A program made the translations under genes and the position numbers. From Utricularia gibba (taxonomy: Eukaryota > Streptophyta > Magnoliopsida > Lamiales > Lentibulariaceae), in assembly GCA_002189035.1 (NCBI GenBank), contig NEEC01000012.1, forward strand, positions 3,162,001-3,226,000: a stretch of 64,000 nucleotides of DNA, written 5' to 3'. The notes beneath the pieces were generated by a model that did no database searches, had not been told where the DNA came from, and saw only the letters and a list, made by a program, of their open reading frames with translations. Position 1 is the first letter of the stretch. Each line of letters begins with the position of its first letter. Below are positions 11,901-22,924 of the stretch, one piece after another.

Positions 11901-12320
11901 AGGGCTTGGTATCCCCATCGGGAACAGACCATGGGCAGGAAGCACACCAGATCCCCAGATTACAGGCTTGATGTCCGAATGAAAAGACCAAGGGCGCCAT
12001 GTATGAAATCTGCCTATGATGAGGGGGGTTACATGCCTGCATCAAAAGGTCGTGTGTCCCTAGAGGACAGTTGTGGGTACACTGAATATTCTGCTTTTAG
12101 CAGCATGCATTTAAAGCAGAGGAGATCACCAGTCAGAGACTCTGGGCGCTCCCGCAGGCTGGATGCCATCCATTCTCCAGCATGGTTAAAGGCGGATGAG
12201 TACAACAGATCTGGAAACCGCCCTCGACGAGTTACTGTGTCAGCATCTGGAAAAGGAGACAAATCAGAGTCGGATTGCTACGACAGGAAACGGGATGGTC
12301 GCGTTGGCATCATCCGCTGA
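8981..12320 (+). CDS. Large Ser/Arg-rich protein of unknown function, At5g52530-like
   Basis: Five exons: 8981-9184, 9256-9412, 9526-10341, 10441-11284, 11357-12320, giving 994 residues (993 if the second acceptor of a NAGNAG pair at exon 4 is used). No catalytic domain is recognised. The N-terminus is basic (KRGRSSRKSSRR); a GDFSGIELLAAAAS motif and a KHWDLNILMDAWDEP motif lie in the first half; an acidic stretch (DYESDEKSEDENDVDD) follows; and the last 300 residues are Arg/Ser-rich with RS and SP pairs, like nuclear RNA-processing or chromatin factors. It converges on a DUF819 gene. From memory, Arabidopsis At5g52530 (dentin-sialophosphoprotein-like) and At5g52540 (DUF819) are neighbours, which supports orthology. 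Function is unknown; a nuclear location is inferred from composition. Confidence 0.8.
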
Positions 12321-12665
12321 GCTCTTTTTCCGGTGGCGGTAGATCTCACTTCTGATGTTCCTTTAAGCCTTACTGTTGCAGGGATCTTCAGGCAAGTCGA
12401 ACTGCTTGCCATCATGCCGTATTTATTAATAATAATACTCGCTAAGGGAAAGCGCCCGTTGTCGACAAATAATGCTGATCCCGCCAGTCTTACAACTTCC
12501 CTTTCACAATTTGATTCCCTAAGCTCTAGTGATTTTTAGCGGTCACAGAGCCTTTGATTGCTTCATGTTCTCCGGCCTCCCAGCGTTTTGTGCTCCTACT
12601 GGCCTTTCTGTATAGGAGTTGCTGCCTAAAGTAGGAATGTAAATGTTGAAGGATGAATTGATCAG
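12321..12665. other. Short convergent spacer
   Basis: Both 3' untranslated regions of the convergent neighbours must share these 345 bases. No distinct poly(A) element, promoter or open frame stands out. Confidence 0.5.
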
Positions 12666-14578
12666 TTACATGAGCCTGAGAACCTTTTGGCCGAAGGCAA
12701 TGCCAATGAAATTTGCGACGGCGATGCCGAAGATCCCCGAGAGGATGGCGGGGACGACCAGGGAGTTCCAGCCCTTTGCATTGGCCATCGCACAGGCCGT
12801 CGTCGGCCCCCCGATGTTGGCGTTCGATGCTACAAGCAGTAGCTTTAGGTCAAACCGGAGCAATCTCCCGAGCCCAAGAACAACAGCGAGATGGACAGCG
12901 ATCTGAACAAGGGCGAACAGGAAGATGCTTGGCGCTGTGTTCAACACATTCCGGATGCTCCCACTAGCTCCCACGGCGGTGAAGAATACCTGAACGTGGT
13001 GCTGGAAATTGAGGTGAGATCTCGGAGAAGGAAGAGGGAAGACGTAGGTGTGGGACCTGAGACCTGCAGAAGTATCACGGCCATGGCTTCACCAGCAGGA
13101 GCAAGATATGCAAAGTGGTACGGAAACGCGGTTGCTAGAACGACGGCCAATGCTGTAATCGCCGGAAGGTCGCCGCCCCGGATACCGAAGTAGTTCGTCA
13201 CAAATTTGGCAGTTGTGCATATGATGAAGGACACTGAAAGGGCTGTGGCTGTCTGCAGCACAGGCAGCTTGCTGATGGAGTTCTGATTACCTGTGCTCTC
13301 TGCCTCTGCCACAAGAAGAACACAAGGATGGATAATAACATTGAAATAAAAGAAGATCAGGGTGCAAAGGGAAGGCGGTTGCACCGGAGGCAATCTCTGA
13401 TGAGGGTTCTGCAGGAATTTTCGATCCCAGAGCGAATAATATGGTGAAGTACAAAGCGCAGATCACGTTATCTACTGCGACTCCAGCCGCCAAAACTGAA
13501 GGAGAGACCTGTAGAGCTTCAGATATGGCAACATAATTCACAGCTGCCCAAGACAAACAACCAAGAAATAAGTGAACTGTCACATGAGAGAAGAGCTAAG
13601 AGAGGAGGTTGGTGTTCTGTTCAGAAGAAAATGGAACCCACATCCACCAATATAACTTCCCATCAGGGCAGCTGCCACCTTCCAGCTATCCTGCCCAAGT
13701 GATCGCATCGGCACAGCCATGAAAGCCACCGCGGTTCCCACCGTTGTTGCAACTGGAGATACACATGTGTGAGAACAAGTCACTGGTGAGTAAGCAACCC
13801 ATCCGTTGACAGCATAGGCTTCTCCCTATACAGATGGCCATCTCCTCAACCCCAGCTACTACCCTTCATGAAAAGTGGGAGTTTTGAGGAAAATTCTGAC
13901 CTGAACCAATCAAGAAAGCTAGGAGCAATGCACCAGTTGAACGGACAATTCTGCGAATATCTGCCCTGAAAAGCAGTAAAGGAACAGCCAACGGCAACAG
14001 GAACTCCATCACAATATTAAGAGCTGGAGCTTCACTCCCTATGAATCCGAGGCTACTCGCAGCAAGACCCACCATGGTACTCACCAGTGCGCTACTTAAC
14101 ATGCTCCCAATCTCAGTTTTCTCTGACCTTCAAGACATATGTGGACAATGATGAAATTTAAACATCTCCAGCTAAACAAAGCAGAGAAACTTTGTCTGCT
14201 GAAACCCAGTAAATAGCAACAGGATTGCACATGGGGCTGGAGAATGCGGAGGTTTCCCAGATTTAACAATCTTTTACACAGCATAAGAGGGTCGCCAGGC
14301 AATGAAAAGAAAATGAGCATGAAGCAGCCAATCAATATTCACCATATGCCGAAAGCGCCTATGGCGAAAAGGGCCGTCCACATGCCCCATTGATCGTCTG
14401 GAGAAACGATGGGCAATCTGAGCTGATTGGGAGTGCTCCTCAATAGCAACGGTTTAAAGCCTACTCTACGACAACCAGAAATGGAATATGAAAACGATGA
14501 AGATGAGGTTTGTAGAAGTGGAGAGGATCGGATGGAAGGAGGGCCGTAAGGGTGACCGGAGAAAAGCACGAAAGACAT
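12666..14578 (-). CDS. Plastid DUF819 multi-pass membrane protein
   Basis: Six exons in transcript order: 14578-14343, 14127-13901, 13752-13642, 13543-13385, 13305-13064, 12989-12666, giving 432 residues with every phase matched. The N-terminus is Ser-rich and basic, consistent with a chloroplast transit peptide. Next comes WTALFAIGAFGIWSEKTEIGSM and a series of about nine hydrophobic spans, with conserved blocks LLLFRADIRRIVRSTG, SWKVAAALMGSYIGG, SPSVLAAGVAVDNVICALYF, and NANIGGPTTACAMANAKGW near the end. These match the DUF819 family (Arabidopsis At5g52540 and At5g24000, from memory). DUF819 proteins resemble bacterial permeases, but their substrate is unknown. Likely location is the plastid inner envelope, by inference. 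The gene is intact. Confidence 0.9.
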
Positions 14579-14928
14579 TTCCCGGTGGCCGCTGATGGGG
14601 GATGGCCGGAGAATGACGACGACGATAAGATCACTTACATACAGAAGCCAAACCCAAACAGGTACGCGCTGTTTTTATGAGCAAGTCCAGCCCATTTCAA
14701 AATAGCCTTTGGATTATTGGGCCCAATGCGGGTAATGGCCCAATAAAAAGGACAACGATAGGCCCAGCTCAATTTATGATGCCCTAATTTGGCTAAAGCG
14801 AGCTCGTCAAGGGAGATTCCATGTCGTTCCGATCGATGAATTGAAGTGAAAGAAACGTGAAATTCAGAAAAACATCAAGGGTTGGTTACACATGCATGCA
14901 TGCAGACAGACATGGCGCACATTCTTTT
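14579..14928. other. Short intergenic region
   Basis: This stretch holds the promoter and leader of the DUF819 gene (to its left, minus strand) and the 3' flank of the methylesterase-like gene. No other feature is seen. Confidence 0.5.
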
Positions 14929-15900
14929 TCAGTTGGCAAGGCTACTGGCTATCTGGAGTAGATGGTGGCAAAGCTGATGGGGTTTGGAGATCATGGCCAT
15001 GTGGTCACTCCCCTCCATCTTCTTCACTTCATCCACTCCGCACTTTTCTGTCATCAACCGTTGGGAGCTCACCGGAATCGTCTTGTCCTCCCCGCACAGG
15101 ATGTAGACTTTCTTCACTGCTCCAAAACCCTTCTTCGAGAATGTGTTCCTCCAAGACTCTTGTTCCAGAAACAGAGTGCTTGGTCGCACCAGCAGTTTTG
15201 CTAATTCTGCATCCTGTTCAGATCAAGATAACGGTGATCGGAACCCTAAAGCTTCTGTCAAGAGTATTGGAGTGATGGGAAGGAAGCGAACCTCGGGAGG
15301 GGACAACGAGTAGAGCCTTGAAGTGATGAAGTTTGGACCGAAGAGCATTGATGTGAAGCGAAGACCTGCTGAAGTCTCCAGTTTGGTGAACACGGAATCC
15401 AGAAAGTCTTCCTCCCGATTCTCCTCCAAGAACTGCAAGTATGATGAAACCCTTTGCAATTCGCATTTCCAGAGTGTCTTCCTGGTGTCGTGAAGATGCT
15501 CGGAGGGTGAGGGAAAAAATGAAGTTACCTTGTTCGGCCAGTAGGAGGGTGGGCGGACCGGATCCGGCAAAATAGCAGTCACAAACACACCCACATGTAT
15601 CTTCTCCGGGAACTTCTCCATGGCGAGGCTGATGTTAAGGCCGCCCTGGCTGTGCCCAACGAGGATCACTTTCTCCGACGAGTCGAGCGACTCCATCACA
15701 TCCAGCAACGGGCGCGTGTAGTCCTCGAAGTTGTTGAGATCCCGTAGACTCGTGGAATCGACGCCGGACGCCGTCATGTCGAGGGCGGTGACACGGAGGC
15801 CCGCCGCCTCGAGCAGCGGCTTAAGTTTGTACCAGCACCATGCACCATGGCACGCTCCATGGACGAGGACGACATGGTGCACGTCTTCTTTGGATGACAT
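14929..15900 (-). CDS. MES: Methylesterase-like alpha/beta hydrolase (MES/SABP2 family)
   Basis: Two exons, 15900-15292 and 15213-14929, giving 297 residues. The start is the ATG at 15900 because MSSKEDVHHVVLVHGACHGAW fits the family N-terminus; the longer frame upstream begins at TTG, not ATG. The oxyanion region HGACHGAW lies at residues 14-21. The nucleophile elbow is GHSQGG with Ser84; Asp246 lies in CGEDK and His274 in GSDHM, completing the triad. MES enzymes hydrolyse methyl esters of salicylate, jasmonate or auxin, or act as hydroxynitrile lyase-like enzymes. The x residue of the elbow is Gln, where Leu or Phe is commoner, and the protein is about 35 residues longer than SABP2. The substrate cannot be told from sequence. 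Confidence 0.88.
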
Positions 15901-17436
15901 CCGGCAGCGAGGGGGTGCGCGTCCACGCAGGTGCGTGAGCGGAAGAAATATAGACGCCGGCAAGTGCAGTTACAGACACGTAAGGGACACCGTGTGAATA
16001 TACTCGGCAGCATATCCAAATGTGGTCGGACACGCGGACTCAGCACACGCCCCATTGTCAGGGCACGCAGCGCAGGGGCAGCAGAAGACAGCATTAAATA
16101 ACTCGGGCACCCCACCTGCCATGGCCGGTTTCCATTCGGTGCCGACTGCTCGATTCGCTCTTAAATTCCAAGATGACGCAGAAAAGTGCAGTCATCCCTC
16201 ATGCATGCAGTTGCAGTTGGGCCACTTGGAATCCGATGTATAAAAAACTGGAACAATCCGACAAAGGGTTTAATCACTGTGCAATAGCGCATAGCCACTC
16301 TGTCATGAAGATCATCAATACACCGCGGCTGTTATGTTTAAATAATTTTCTTAATTTTTGAAGATTATATGATTACTTAAACCTTTGTTTCAGAGATTAG
16401 ATAAAAAAACTATTTAAAAAAATTTATATTATTCACTTTCTATTTATTCTAAAAATATAATTATATCATAACATAAAATTATATAATAATTTAATATATT
16501 AATCTTTACAATATATGTTTTATTTTATTAAAATTTTATAATATAATTTTAAGTTATTCCATAAAACAGTTTTACAATCTTAAAATTGATTTTATTCTAC
16601 ATAATTTGAAGCATAGCTTTGAATTATAGAACACGTCCACCGATTTTCTTAGAGAGAATCGCGACGTTGATTTGGATTTTTAACCATTTAAAACTTGAAT
16701 CAATGAGCTTTATTAACTTCACTTAATGGAAAACAAATCGGGTATAGGCAACGAATTAAGCACAAAACCCTCTTCTCAACTCAAGCTCAAAGCACACTAC
16801 GTTTTTGGGTCCTCGAATCGTTCAAAGGACACGATCCAAAAACACTTGGAAACCGGTTGTCTCTTGATCAGTGATCCAAATACGACACACTCCATGGAGA
16901 CGCAGCGTCAGTTTGTGGAGTTTTGGGGGGAGAGAATGATGACAACGAGAAGGGAGTAGGAGTTGATAATCAACACTGGGCTGCTGATTAGGGCTTCACT
17001 CTCGGGGTGATAATCATCAAAGAATCTGCTTCGAGAATCTCAGCGCAAGGAAAAAGATGAGAATTTTACACACCCCCACATGAGTTACGAAAGCGCAACT
17101 TACAGTGGCAATTATTTGCTAGATGATCCGATGGTCTTGTGGGTTGCTTCCACCCATTCCAAACTGCTGGTTTGAAGCCGCAGTTGCATTCATATTCTGA
17201 TTCTCGCGGTGTTGGGCAAAGGGAGGAGGTTGAAGATGATAAATAAACCATGATGGTGTGTTGGATGCCAGAGGGAGAGTAAAGGTGTGGCGTTTCTCAT
17301 ATTTCAACAGGCAGTAGTAGCAGTAGAATTCTACCAAGAGGCTCCCTCGACTACACACATACTATCTCCTCCTATACTATAGTATACTGAATGGAACTTT
17401 CCAGAAACAAACTCGCTTCAGTGTACGGAAACTTAA
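15901..17436. other. Intergenic region, no gene supported
   Basis: The promoter of the methylesterase gene lies at the left end. The centre (about 16330-16620) is very AT-rich. From about 17050 to 17436 the sequence is probably the 3' untranslated region of the small acidic protein gene. Open frames here, including a minus-strand frame at 17119-17358, lack family features. Confidence 0.5.
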
Positions 17437-17775
17437 TCAAAACCTGGGCTTCTTCTTCTTCTTGGGGCGATCCTCCCCCAAGCCACCCGTCCTTCGATAG
17501 ACATCCACGATTGATCCAAATCTCGGCTTCACCCGCGGCAAAACGTCGTCGTCCGATGAAGTTTCGGAACCAATTATATTAACCGAGCTCGTCGAAGACG
17601 TCGTCGTGTCGCAGAGGCTTCGTTTTTCCTCCTCCTCGTCGTTACCCTCCTCCGCCGCGAAATTCACCCAGACGACGGGGAAATCGGCGGCGCAACCGTC
17701 TCTGAGATGGATTAACTGCACGACGGCGTTAATCTCCAGACTGGTGAGACGCACATCCATGCCCAATTCTTCCAT
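17437..17775 (-). CDS. Small acidic protein of unknown function
   Basis: This single exon encodes 112 residues and I do not recognise the family. The N-terminal part (MEELGMDVRLTSLEINAVVQ, then FPVVWVNFAAEE) could fold. The middle is acidic and Ser/Thr-rich (NDEEEEKR, TSSTSS, SDDDV). The C-terminus carries VKPRFGSIVDVYRRT and ends in a strongly basic KKKKKPRF. The KPRF-SI-D-Y element looks like a short conserved motif found at the ends of small plant nuclear proteins, but this is only an impression. The clean ATG, coding-like composition and promoter-like upstream sequence support a real gene. No catalytic residues are visible. Confidence 0.6.
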   Translation of the reverse strand: MEELGMDVRLTSLEINAVVQLIHLRDGCAADFPVVWVNFAAEEGNDEEEEKRSLCDTTTSSTSSVNIIGSETSSDDDVLPRVKPRFGSIVDVYRRTGGLGEDRPKKKKKPRF

Positions 17776-19080
17776 AAAAATGGTTTATTTATCGAGCGGA
17801 AAATGAAAATAAAAATGGAGACCCAAATTAGGGGAATCTTAATCCAGGGACCAAGGGACGCGATTGCGTAGCGTATGCCTGCATCTTAATCCCCCACGGA
17901 TTGACGATAATGCCCATCGCCGTCAGCCTGCCACCGAGGGCCAAAATTGGAATTTCCTACACACTCGAACCGCCTCAAGTTCCCCCACGACCCACATTTA
18001 AAAAGCGCCCACAAAAACAAATTCGATTAACGCAATTTTATTTCCAATTAATCTGATTTATGGGAAAAGCGTGTCCTCGCGGGCCCCACTCCTCCCGGTT
18101 TTCCGGTAACGGCTCTAATGTGATTTCAGCGCCGTCTCTCTCTCTTCTTGGATTACGACTCGACTCGACTCGGCTCGGCTGACCCCATAAAATTTATAAA
18201 ATAAAATTCATTACAAAATGAAATTTATAAAATAATTCAAATGCCACATACACACCTTCCCTGTTGTGTCTGTGTCTACGTCATTTCGAGTATTTTCTTA
18301 CTGCACGTAGCATGTAATATTTATTTTATTTCAAGTTTCACATATTGTTTTGCTGCCGTGTCCGTGTCTACGACGTGTCATCCATAGACATGTTGCACCG
18401 GCACCTCCCCTGTCGCCGTTCGCGTGACATTGCACCGCCGCACCTGGGATTCATTTTCGGGGCTGGGCGCTCAAGGGTTTGGCAGCAACGACGAGCCCCT
18501 TTCACTGCTCCGACCATCGAAGCCTTTGCTCCGGCGAAGCTGTAGAAGCAAGAAAGGATTAGACTTGATGACGAAAGTGAAAGAAAGAAAAGTGCTTTCG
18601 CAGATAACCAGATGACCAACTAGATAGACATCTTCCAATGTGTCACCTGAGCTCAGATATCAAAAGTTGCACGGTTTCAATCCAACTCAGAAGGGATGAA
18701 GCTATCCCAAAAAAGTTAAGGATCACAAACAAATGCCACGCTAGTTTAACTACCTACAAAAGTTTCGAAGATGTATCTGGCTTTGGCATCAGAGCTTTCT
18801 AATGCTTGATATTACTGACATAACGTGGTTTTATGTACTCAGAAACAGATAGCAGATGTAAGGGGGAAACCAAGGGGATAAAGAAAGGCAAGAAAGTATG
18901 GAAGTTACCATAGAAGGGTATGACTAGCTGACGATTGTTTTGAAGGTTCTCAAACAGGCGCCATCATCTGCGCACCAAGAGGAACCATTTCAACTAAGCA
19001 TCCACCTTGACACTTGCATTGTGTTTCGATGAAGTTGGTGCCTTTGATGGCAATAACCCAAGGAGACACTATTCAATGCC
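17776..19080. other. Intergenic region with 3' flank of the PPR gene
   Basis: The left part is the promoter of the small acidic gene and includes a short CGACT/CGGCT pentamer run near 18160-18180. The right part, from about 18600, is probably the 3' untranslated region of the PPR gene. A GC-rich block at 18345-18620 holds short open frames on both strands but no recognisable domain. Confidence 0.5.
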
Positions 19081-20649
19081 TCAACCTGCGATTTCATTCG
19101 CCTTATTGGCCATGCCAGCCTTTCTAAGGCAAGATGACAAAGAATTTAAAGTAATATCATCAGGCACGCAACCGACTGACAACATCTTTTCATAGATGGC
19201 AATAGCTTCATGCATTCTTCCTTTCATACAGTGCCCGAAAATGAGAATGGTAAAGGTCATCTTGTCATGGATGGACCCTTTAGCCTCCATTTCTGCAATA
19301 ATTAAGTTTGCCTCATCTACATTACCAGCTTTACAAAATCCATCAATAATCGGGTTGTAGACAAATGGGCGGGGCACAATTTCTCGCTGCAGATTCATTT
19401 GCTTCAGAAAGTCTCGAGCTTCATTTAATCTGTTTCCTCTGCAGAGAGCACTGATCAGAATGGAGAAGGTAAATAAATTGGGAGCCACTTTTCTCTCGTT
19501 CATTTCATGCAGAATGAGCATTGCTTTCTCTAATTCTCCATTTCGGCAATGACCTTCGATGAGAGAAGAGAAGGTGACAACATCAGGATGAACACCACCA
19601 CTGACCATCCTCTCATAAATCTTGTGTGCAGACGCCATGTCACCCATTTTTCCGAATCCATCAATGAGAGTATTATAAGTAAAAGAATTAGGTCCAATCC
19701 CATCCTTAATCATCTCATCAAGCAGAGCTTCAGCCATGCCCATTTTTCCTGATTTGCAGATTGCAGAAAGAATGGATGTGTATGTCACTACATTTGGCCA
19801 TAGCCCATCTTGCAATTTGACCTCCCCCAGTAACTCCTTTGCTCTATCGACATTCCCAACACTACACAAACCTTTAATCAGAGTGTTGAAGGTGACTATG
19901 TCAGGATGACAATCAAAATCCCTCATGACACCAAAAAATTCAAAAGCCTCCTCAATCATTCCCTTAAGGCACAAACCTCTCAGAACAATATTGAAGCTAC
20001 AAGTGTCGGGCCACAAGCTGCGTAGCCTCAGTACATGACCTTTGAAAAAAAACACTGCCTCCTCTACAAGATTTCTACTCACTAGAATGTTCAAAAAATT
20101 GTTATATACAAGTGGACTAACTCTTTTCCCCTGCTGCAAGCAAAACTCGGCTCTCGAGACCAAAAATTCTTGAGCTACACTAATTTCTCCAGAAGCAGCA
20201 AAGTTCGAGACTACAAAATCTAAATTATTAGATCGGGGCAGTGGAATGCCATCATCCTTTATATACTCGAAAACTACCTTTGCTGAGCTATGAAGCCCCC
20301 TTCGACTGAGTGATCTCAGCAGAAAATGAAACGTGAATTCCAAGTGAGTGAGATTCAAGCTGAGCCTTGCGCACTGAAAAAAAATGAATGCTAAATCCAC
20401 TTTATTCAGACTACTGCTCAGATGATTAACCACCGCGCAAGCTACATATGGAGTCAAATGCTGTCTGAAATAATCAGTGTCCAAAAATTTGAGGTTATGG
20501 GAGTTACGAACACAAAGAGTGCAGGCAACCTTTATAAACCAAAGGGTAGACGCAGGAGACGCGTTGTCTGATACTCTCCTGGCGTTAGCATGAAACAAGG
20601 CAGCAGAGGAAACCCCGTGAATCGGCCGCCTCCGAACCCAAAATCGCAT
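19081..20649 (-). CDS. P-class pentatricopeptide repeat protein, At2g06000-like
   Basis: This single intron-less exon encodes 522 residues from the ATG at 20649; the 43 codons before it in the same frame lead back only to a TTG. The Arg-rich N-terminus (MRFWVRRRPIHGVSSAALFHANARR region) looks like a mitochondrial or plastid presequence. About ten or more P-type PPR motifs of 35 residues follow, with typical text such as PDIVTFNTLIKGLCSVGNVD, PNSFTYNTLIDGFGKMGDM and PDVVTFSSLIEGHCRNGEL. The end (MTFTILIFGHCMKGRMHEA, then CLRKAGMANKA) closely follows Arabidopsis At2g06000 as I remember it. PPR proteins bind organelle RNA in processing, stability or translation. No DYW or E domain is present, so C-to-U editing is not expected. 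Confidence 0.92.
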   Translation of the reverse strand: MRFWVRRRPIHGVSSAALFHANARRVSDNASPASTLWFIKVACTLCVRNSHNLKFLDTDYFRQHLTPYVACAVVNHLSSSLNKVDLAFIFFQCARLSLNLTHLEFTFHFLLRSLSRRGLHSSAKVVFEYIKDDGIPLPRSNNLDFVVSNFAASGEISVAQEFLVSRAEFCLQQGKRVSPLVYNNFLNILVSRNLVEEAVFFFKGHVLRLRSLWPDTCSFNIVLRGLCLKGMIEEAFEFFGVMRDFDCHPDIVTFNTLIKGLCSVGNVDRAKELLGEVKLQDGLWPNVVTYTSILSAICKSGKMGMAEALLDEMIKDGIGPNSFTYNTLIDGFGKMGDMASAHKIYERMVSGGVHPDVVTFSSLIEGHCRNGELEKAMLILHEMNERKVAPNLFTFSILISALCRGNRLNEARDFLKQMNLQREIVPRPFVYNPIIDGFCKAGNVDEANLIIAEMEAKGSIHDKMTFTILIFGHCMKGRMHEAIAIYEKMLSVGCVPDDITLNSLSSCLRKAGMANKANEIAG

Positions 20650-21528
20650 TTTCCTGGCACCACCCAATATTTTATAAAGTGTTTGTAACAGAGAAAGACT
20701 AACGTGCAAAGGAACGAGAAAACTCACCAGGCACGCCTTCCCGTGCCGGAAACTCTTTCTTTTCCCCAGAAAATCCAATACCAGATAGTGTCAAATAGAG
20801 CGGATTCACAAAAATACCAATTTGGGATCTGGGTTGTTTGGAATTGCCCTCGATTCTGGGCACGAGCAACACCCGCAAGACGGACTGATTTGGAAAAACA
20901 CCACGGGAAGAAGGATGGCGGAAGTAGGAAGAAGAAAGTGGAAAAAGGTTCACTTCTCCAATTCGGGCCGGAGGCCCATGATCCGTGCAAAAATGGAAAA
21001 TCATCACTCGGATTCCTAATAATAAGAATATTTGATATAGATAAACGTTAATTTATATAAAAAATAAATAATTTTAAAAAATGATTTATCATATATAAAA
21101 TTAAATAATAAATTTATCCATAAAAAGAGATAGAATAAGAATGATACTTATCTTTTCATATCATAAAATTTTTTAAATATAGTTTGTATTTCATCATGAA
21201 ATATTTAATCTATAACATGAAATGTCACTTTACCAAATCAATGATTAACGTATACTTTAATATGACACGTAATACACAATGCCGCAAACGCAACGCACGA
21301 CGGAGGATGAGGCTGAGAAGAAAGTCGGGTCAACAACGAAGCGCAGCAGTTGATTTCTTTTTTTTTTTTTTTTTTTTGTGGCGTTGCAAGCGAAGAAGCT
21401 TTCATCGAGAGGTCCCTGATTCGACGTCATGCTTTGCTTCTCTATGCATTTAAAGATGGAGGGTGCTTCATGCTGTCTCATCTCACCCCATTTGCGTTGC
21501 TCTGCTCTTCTCACCGTAACTGGTGCAG
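20650..21528. other. Divergent intergenic region
   Basis: This region separates the PPR gene (minus) from the HMA gene (plus) and so holds both promoters. The centre is AT-rich (about 21010-21270). A run of about 20 T at 21358-21377 lies in the likely leader of the HMA gene. No coding exon is supported. Confidence 0.5.
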
Positions 21529-22256
21529 ATGAAGGTACTGCATAGACTAGTCTTCTGCTTGACTTCGAGTCTTCTGCTTGACTTCGAGTCTTCTTCGGAG
21601 ATCCATCTCCTCCTCCTTCACTGATGTAGTCTTGGGGCTTCTGATTTCTTACATGGGAACCATGTAGTTTCTCTGTGTGGTCTTTGTGTGCTACTGCTAC
21701 TGCCACTGCCACTCATCCCTTGCTTTGGGAACCATCTGTGTTTTTGGTTTGTTTGCAGAAACTCGTGCTGAAACTGAACTACTCCATTGACAAAACGAAG
21801 CAAAGGGTGATGCGGAAAGCGTCAGGGATACCAGGTTCTATTACTATTTTGATAGTAGTTTTTTGGATCGTGAGATAGTTTCATGCACTCGGGTTTGTTT
21901 GTTTGTGTTTATCAGGGCTGGAGTCCCTTTCCCTGGATCCGAAAGACAAAAGGCTGACTCTGACGGGAGACATCGATCCAGTGGAAGTTGTGGAGAAGCT
22001 GAGGAAGGTGTGTAGTTCGGAGATCGTCTCCTTTGAGCTGGGCAAGGAACCGGAGAAGAAGAAGGAAGAAGGCAACAAAGACGACAAGAGCAAGAAAGAC
22101 CAAGTACCAGAGTGGCTCAAAATTGCTTATCAGCAACAAGCAGCATACAACGCCATGGCTGCGGCGGGGTATTACTACCAGCCGCTGGTGATGGGAGGGT
22201 ATTTTCATCACAACAGAAGCGTGGAGGAGGATCCCAGCAGCTGCGTTATCTCTTGA
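21529..22256 (+). CDS. HIPP: HMA-domain isoprenylated protein (HIPP-like) without metal-site cysteines
   Basis: Three exons: 21529-21534, 21759-21834, 21916-22256, giving 140 residues. The first exon carries only ATG AAG before a donor, a pattern common in this family. Residues 1-70 fold as an HMA domain: KLVLKLNYSIDKTKQRVM, a GIPGLESLSLDPKDKRLTL strand pair, and DPVEVVEKLRKV. The metal-binding CxxC loop is replaced by NYSIDK, so it probably does not bind copper in the usual way. A Lys/Glu-rich linker and a Tyr-rich stretch follow. The last four residues, CVIS, form a CaaX box for farnesylation and membrane anchoring. HIPPs are stress and metal-homeostasis proteins, and several serve as host factors. 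The target of this member is unknown. Confidence 0.85.
21551..21588 (+). repeat. Perfect 19-bp tandem duplication in an intron
   Basis: TCTTCTGCTTGACTTCGAG occurs twice in direct succession in intron 1 of the HIPP-like gene, 16 bases after the donor, and a third copy begins (TCTTCT) before diverging. It is a simple slippage-type duplication and would be a usable length polymorphism. No function is implied. Confidence 0.85.
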
Positions 22257-22924
22257 AGTAATTCGCATCTCTGTGCAGGTAGAAGTAGCTCCTTCTGCTT
22301 TCTGTCTCTTTGAATCTGCAGGTGTGTGCTTGTTTTCCTTTTTGTTTCTGGGAACTGTCTGCTTCTTGATGCAAGACTTCGAATGGGATTCGGACAAGAT
22401 GAAGTACGCCACGTAAGAGATGTCAATTGTTACTGAAGCATTAGCTAAGCCGTCACACGTAGCAATTTTTTCCAAAGTAGATACAAAACGCAAGTCCAGA
22501 ATTCACGACCTGTCGCTTTAGAAAAAGTAACGGAAACCAATTAGGCTTTAAATAATACAGGAGTCAATTTATACTATACAATTCATTTGAAGCATATATT
22601 TAATCGTCACCAGAATCAATTCTTGCAGGAATGACGTGTTTCCAAACATATCCTTAATGTAAACAAAGAACGCGTATAAATAGCACAGAAATATAAACAG
22701 GAGTAAAAGGAAGCATCTAGTGCAGTGCACTATGGATGATCAATAGATGCGTTGGGAGAACTCACAACTCTGTGTGACGCAGACTTGCTGTTCTTGTTTG
22801 CTTTAGCTTGCCCTTCGAGAAATTCCTCGCGGTGCCTGTGCACTCTTGCTGTTACTCAGAAACAACTTGAAGGGGCAGAGGATGAGCCATCCTTGACATA
22901 GGGCGTACAAACCAAGCAAGTGGA
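22257..22924. other. Convergent spacer
   Basis: The 3' untranslated regions of the HIPP-like gene (plus) and the FMN-barrel-like gene (minus) meet here. The sequence contains no additional gene, promoter motif or long repeat that I can support. Confidence 0.5.

Noticed and set aside
15901-15963. N-terminal extension of the methylesterase
   Set aside because: The extension begins at TTG and has no similarity to the family; the ATG at 15900 fits better.
17119-17358. Minus-strand frame with a plausible Asn/Gln/Gly end
   Set aside because: It follows the stop of the small acidic gene, begins at no conserved motif and lies where the 3' untranslated region is expected.
18345-18620. GC-rich open frames on both strands
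   Set aside because: No domain, no splice-consistent partner exon and no conserved start; most likely transcript flank of the PPR gene.
20650-20778. N-terminal extension of the PPR protein
   Set aside because: The frame opens at TTG; the ATG at 20649 directly precedes a good organelle presequence.
21912-22493. Minus-strand open frame of 193 codons
   Set aside because: It overlaps the HIPP-like last exon and its 3' flank in antisense and shows no domain.
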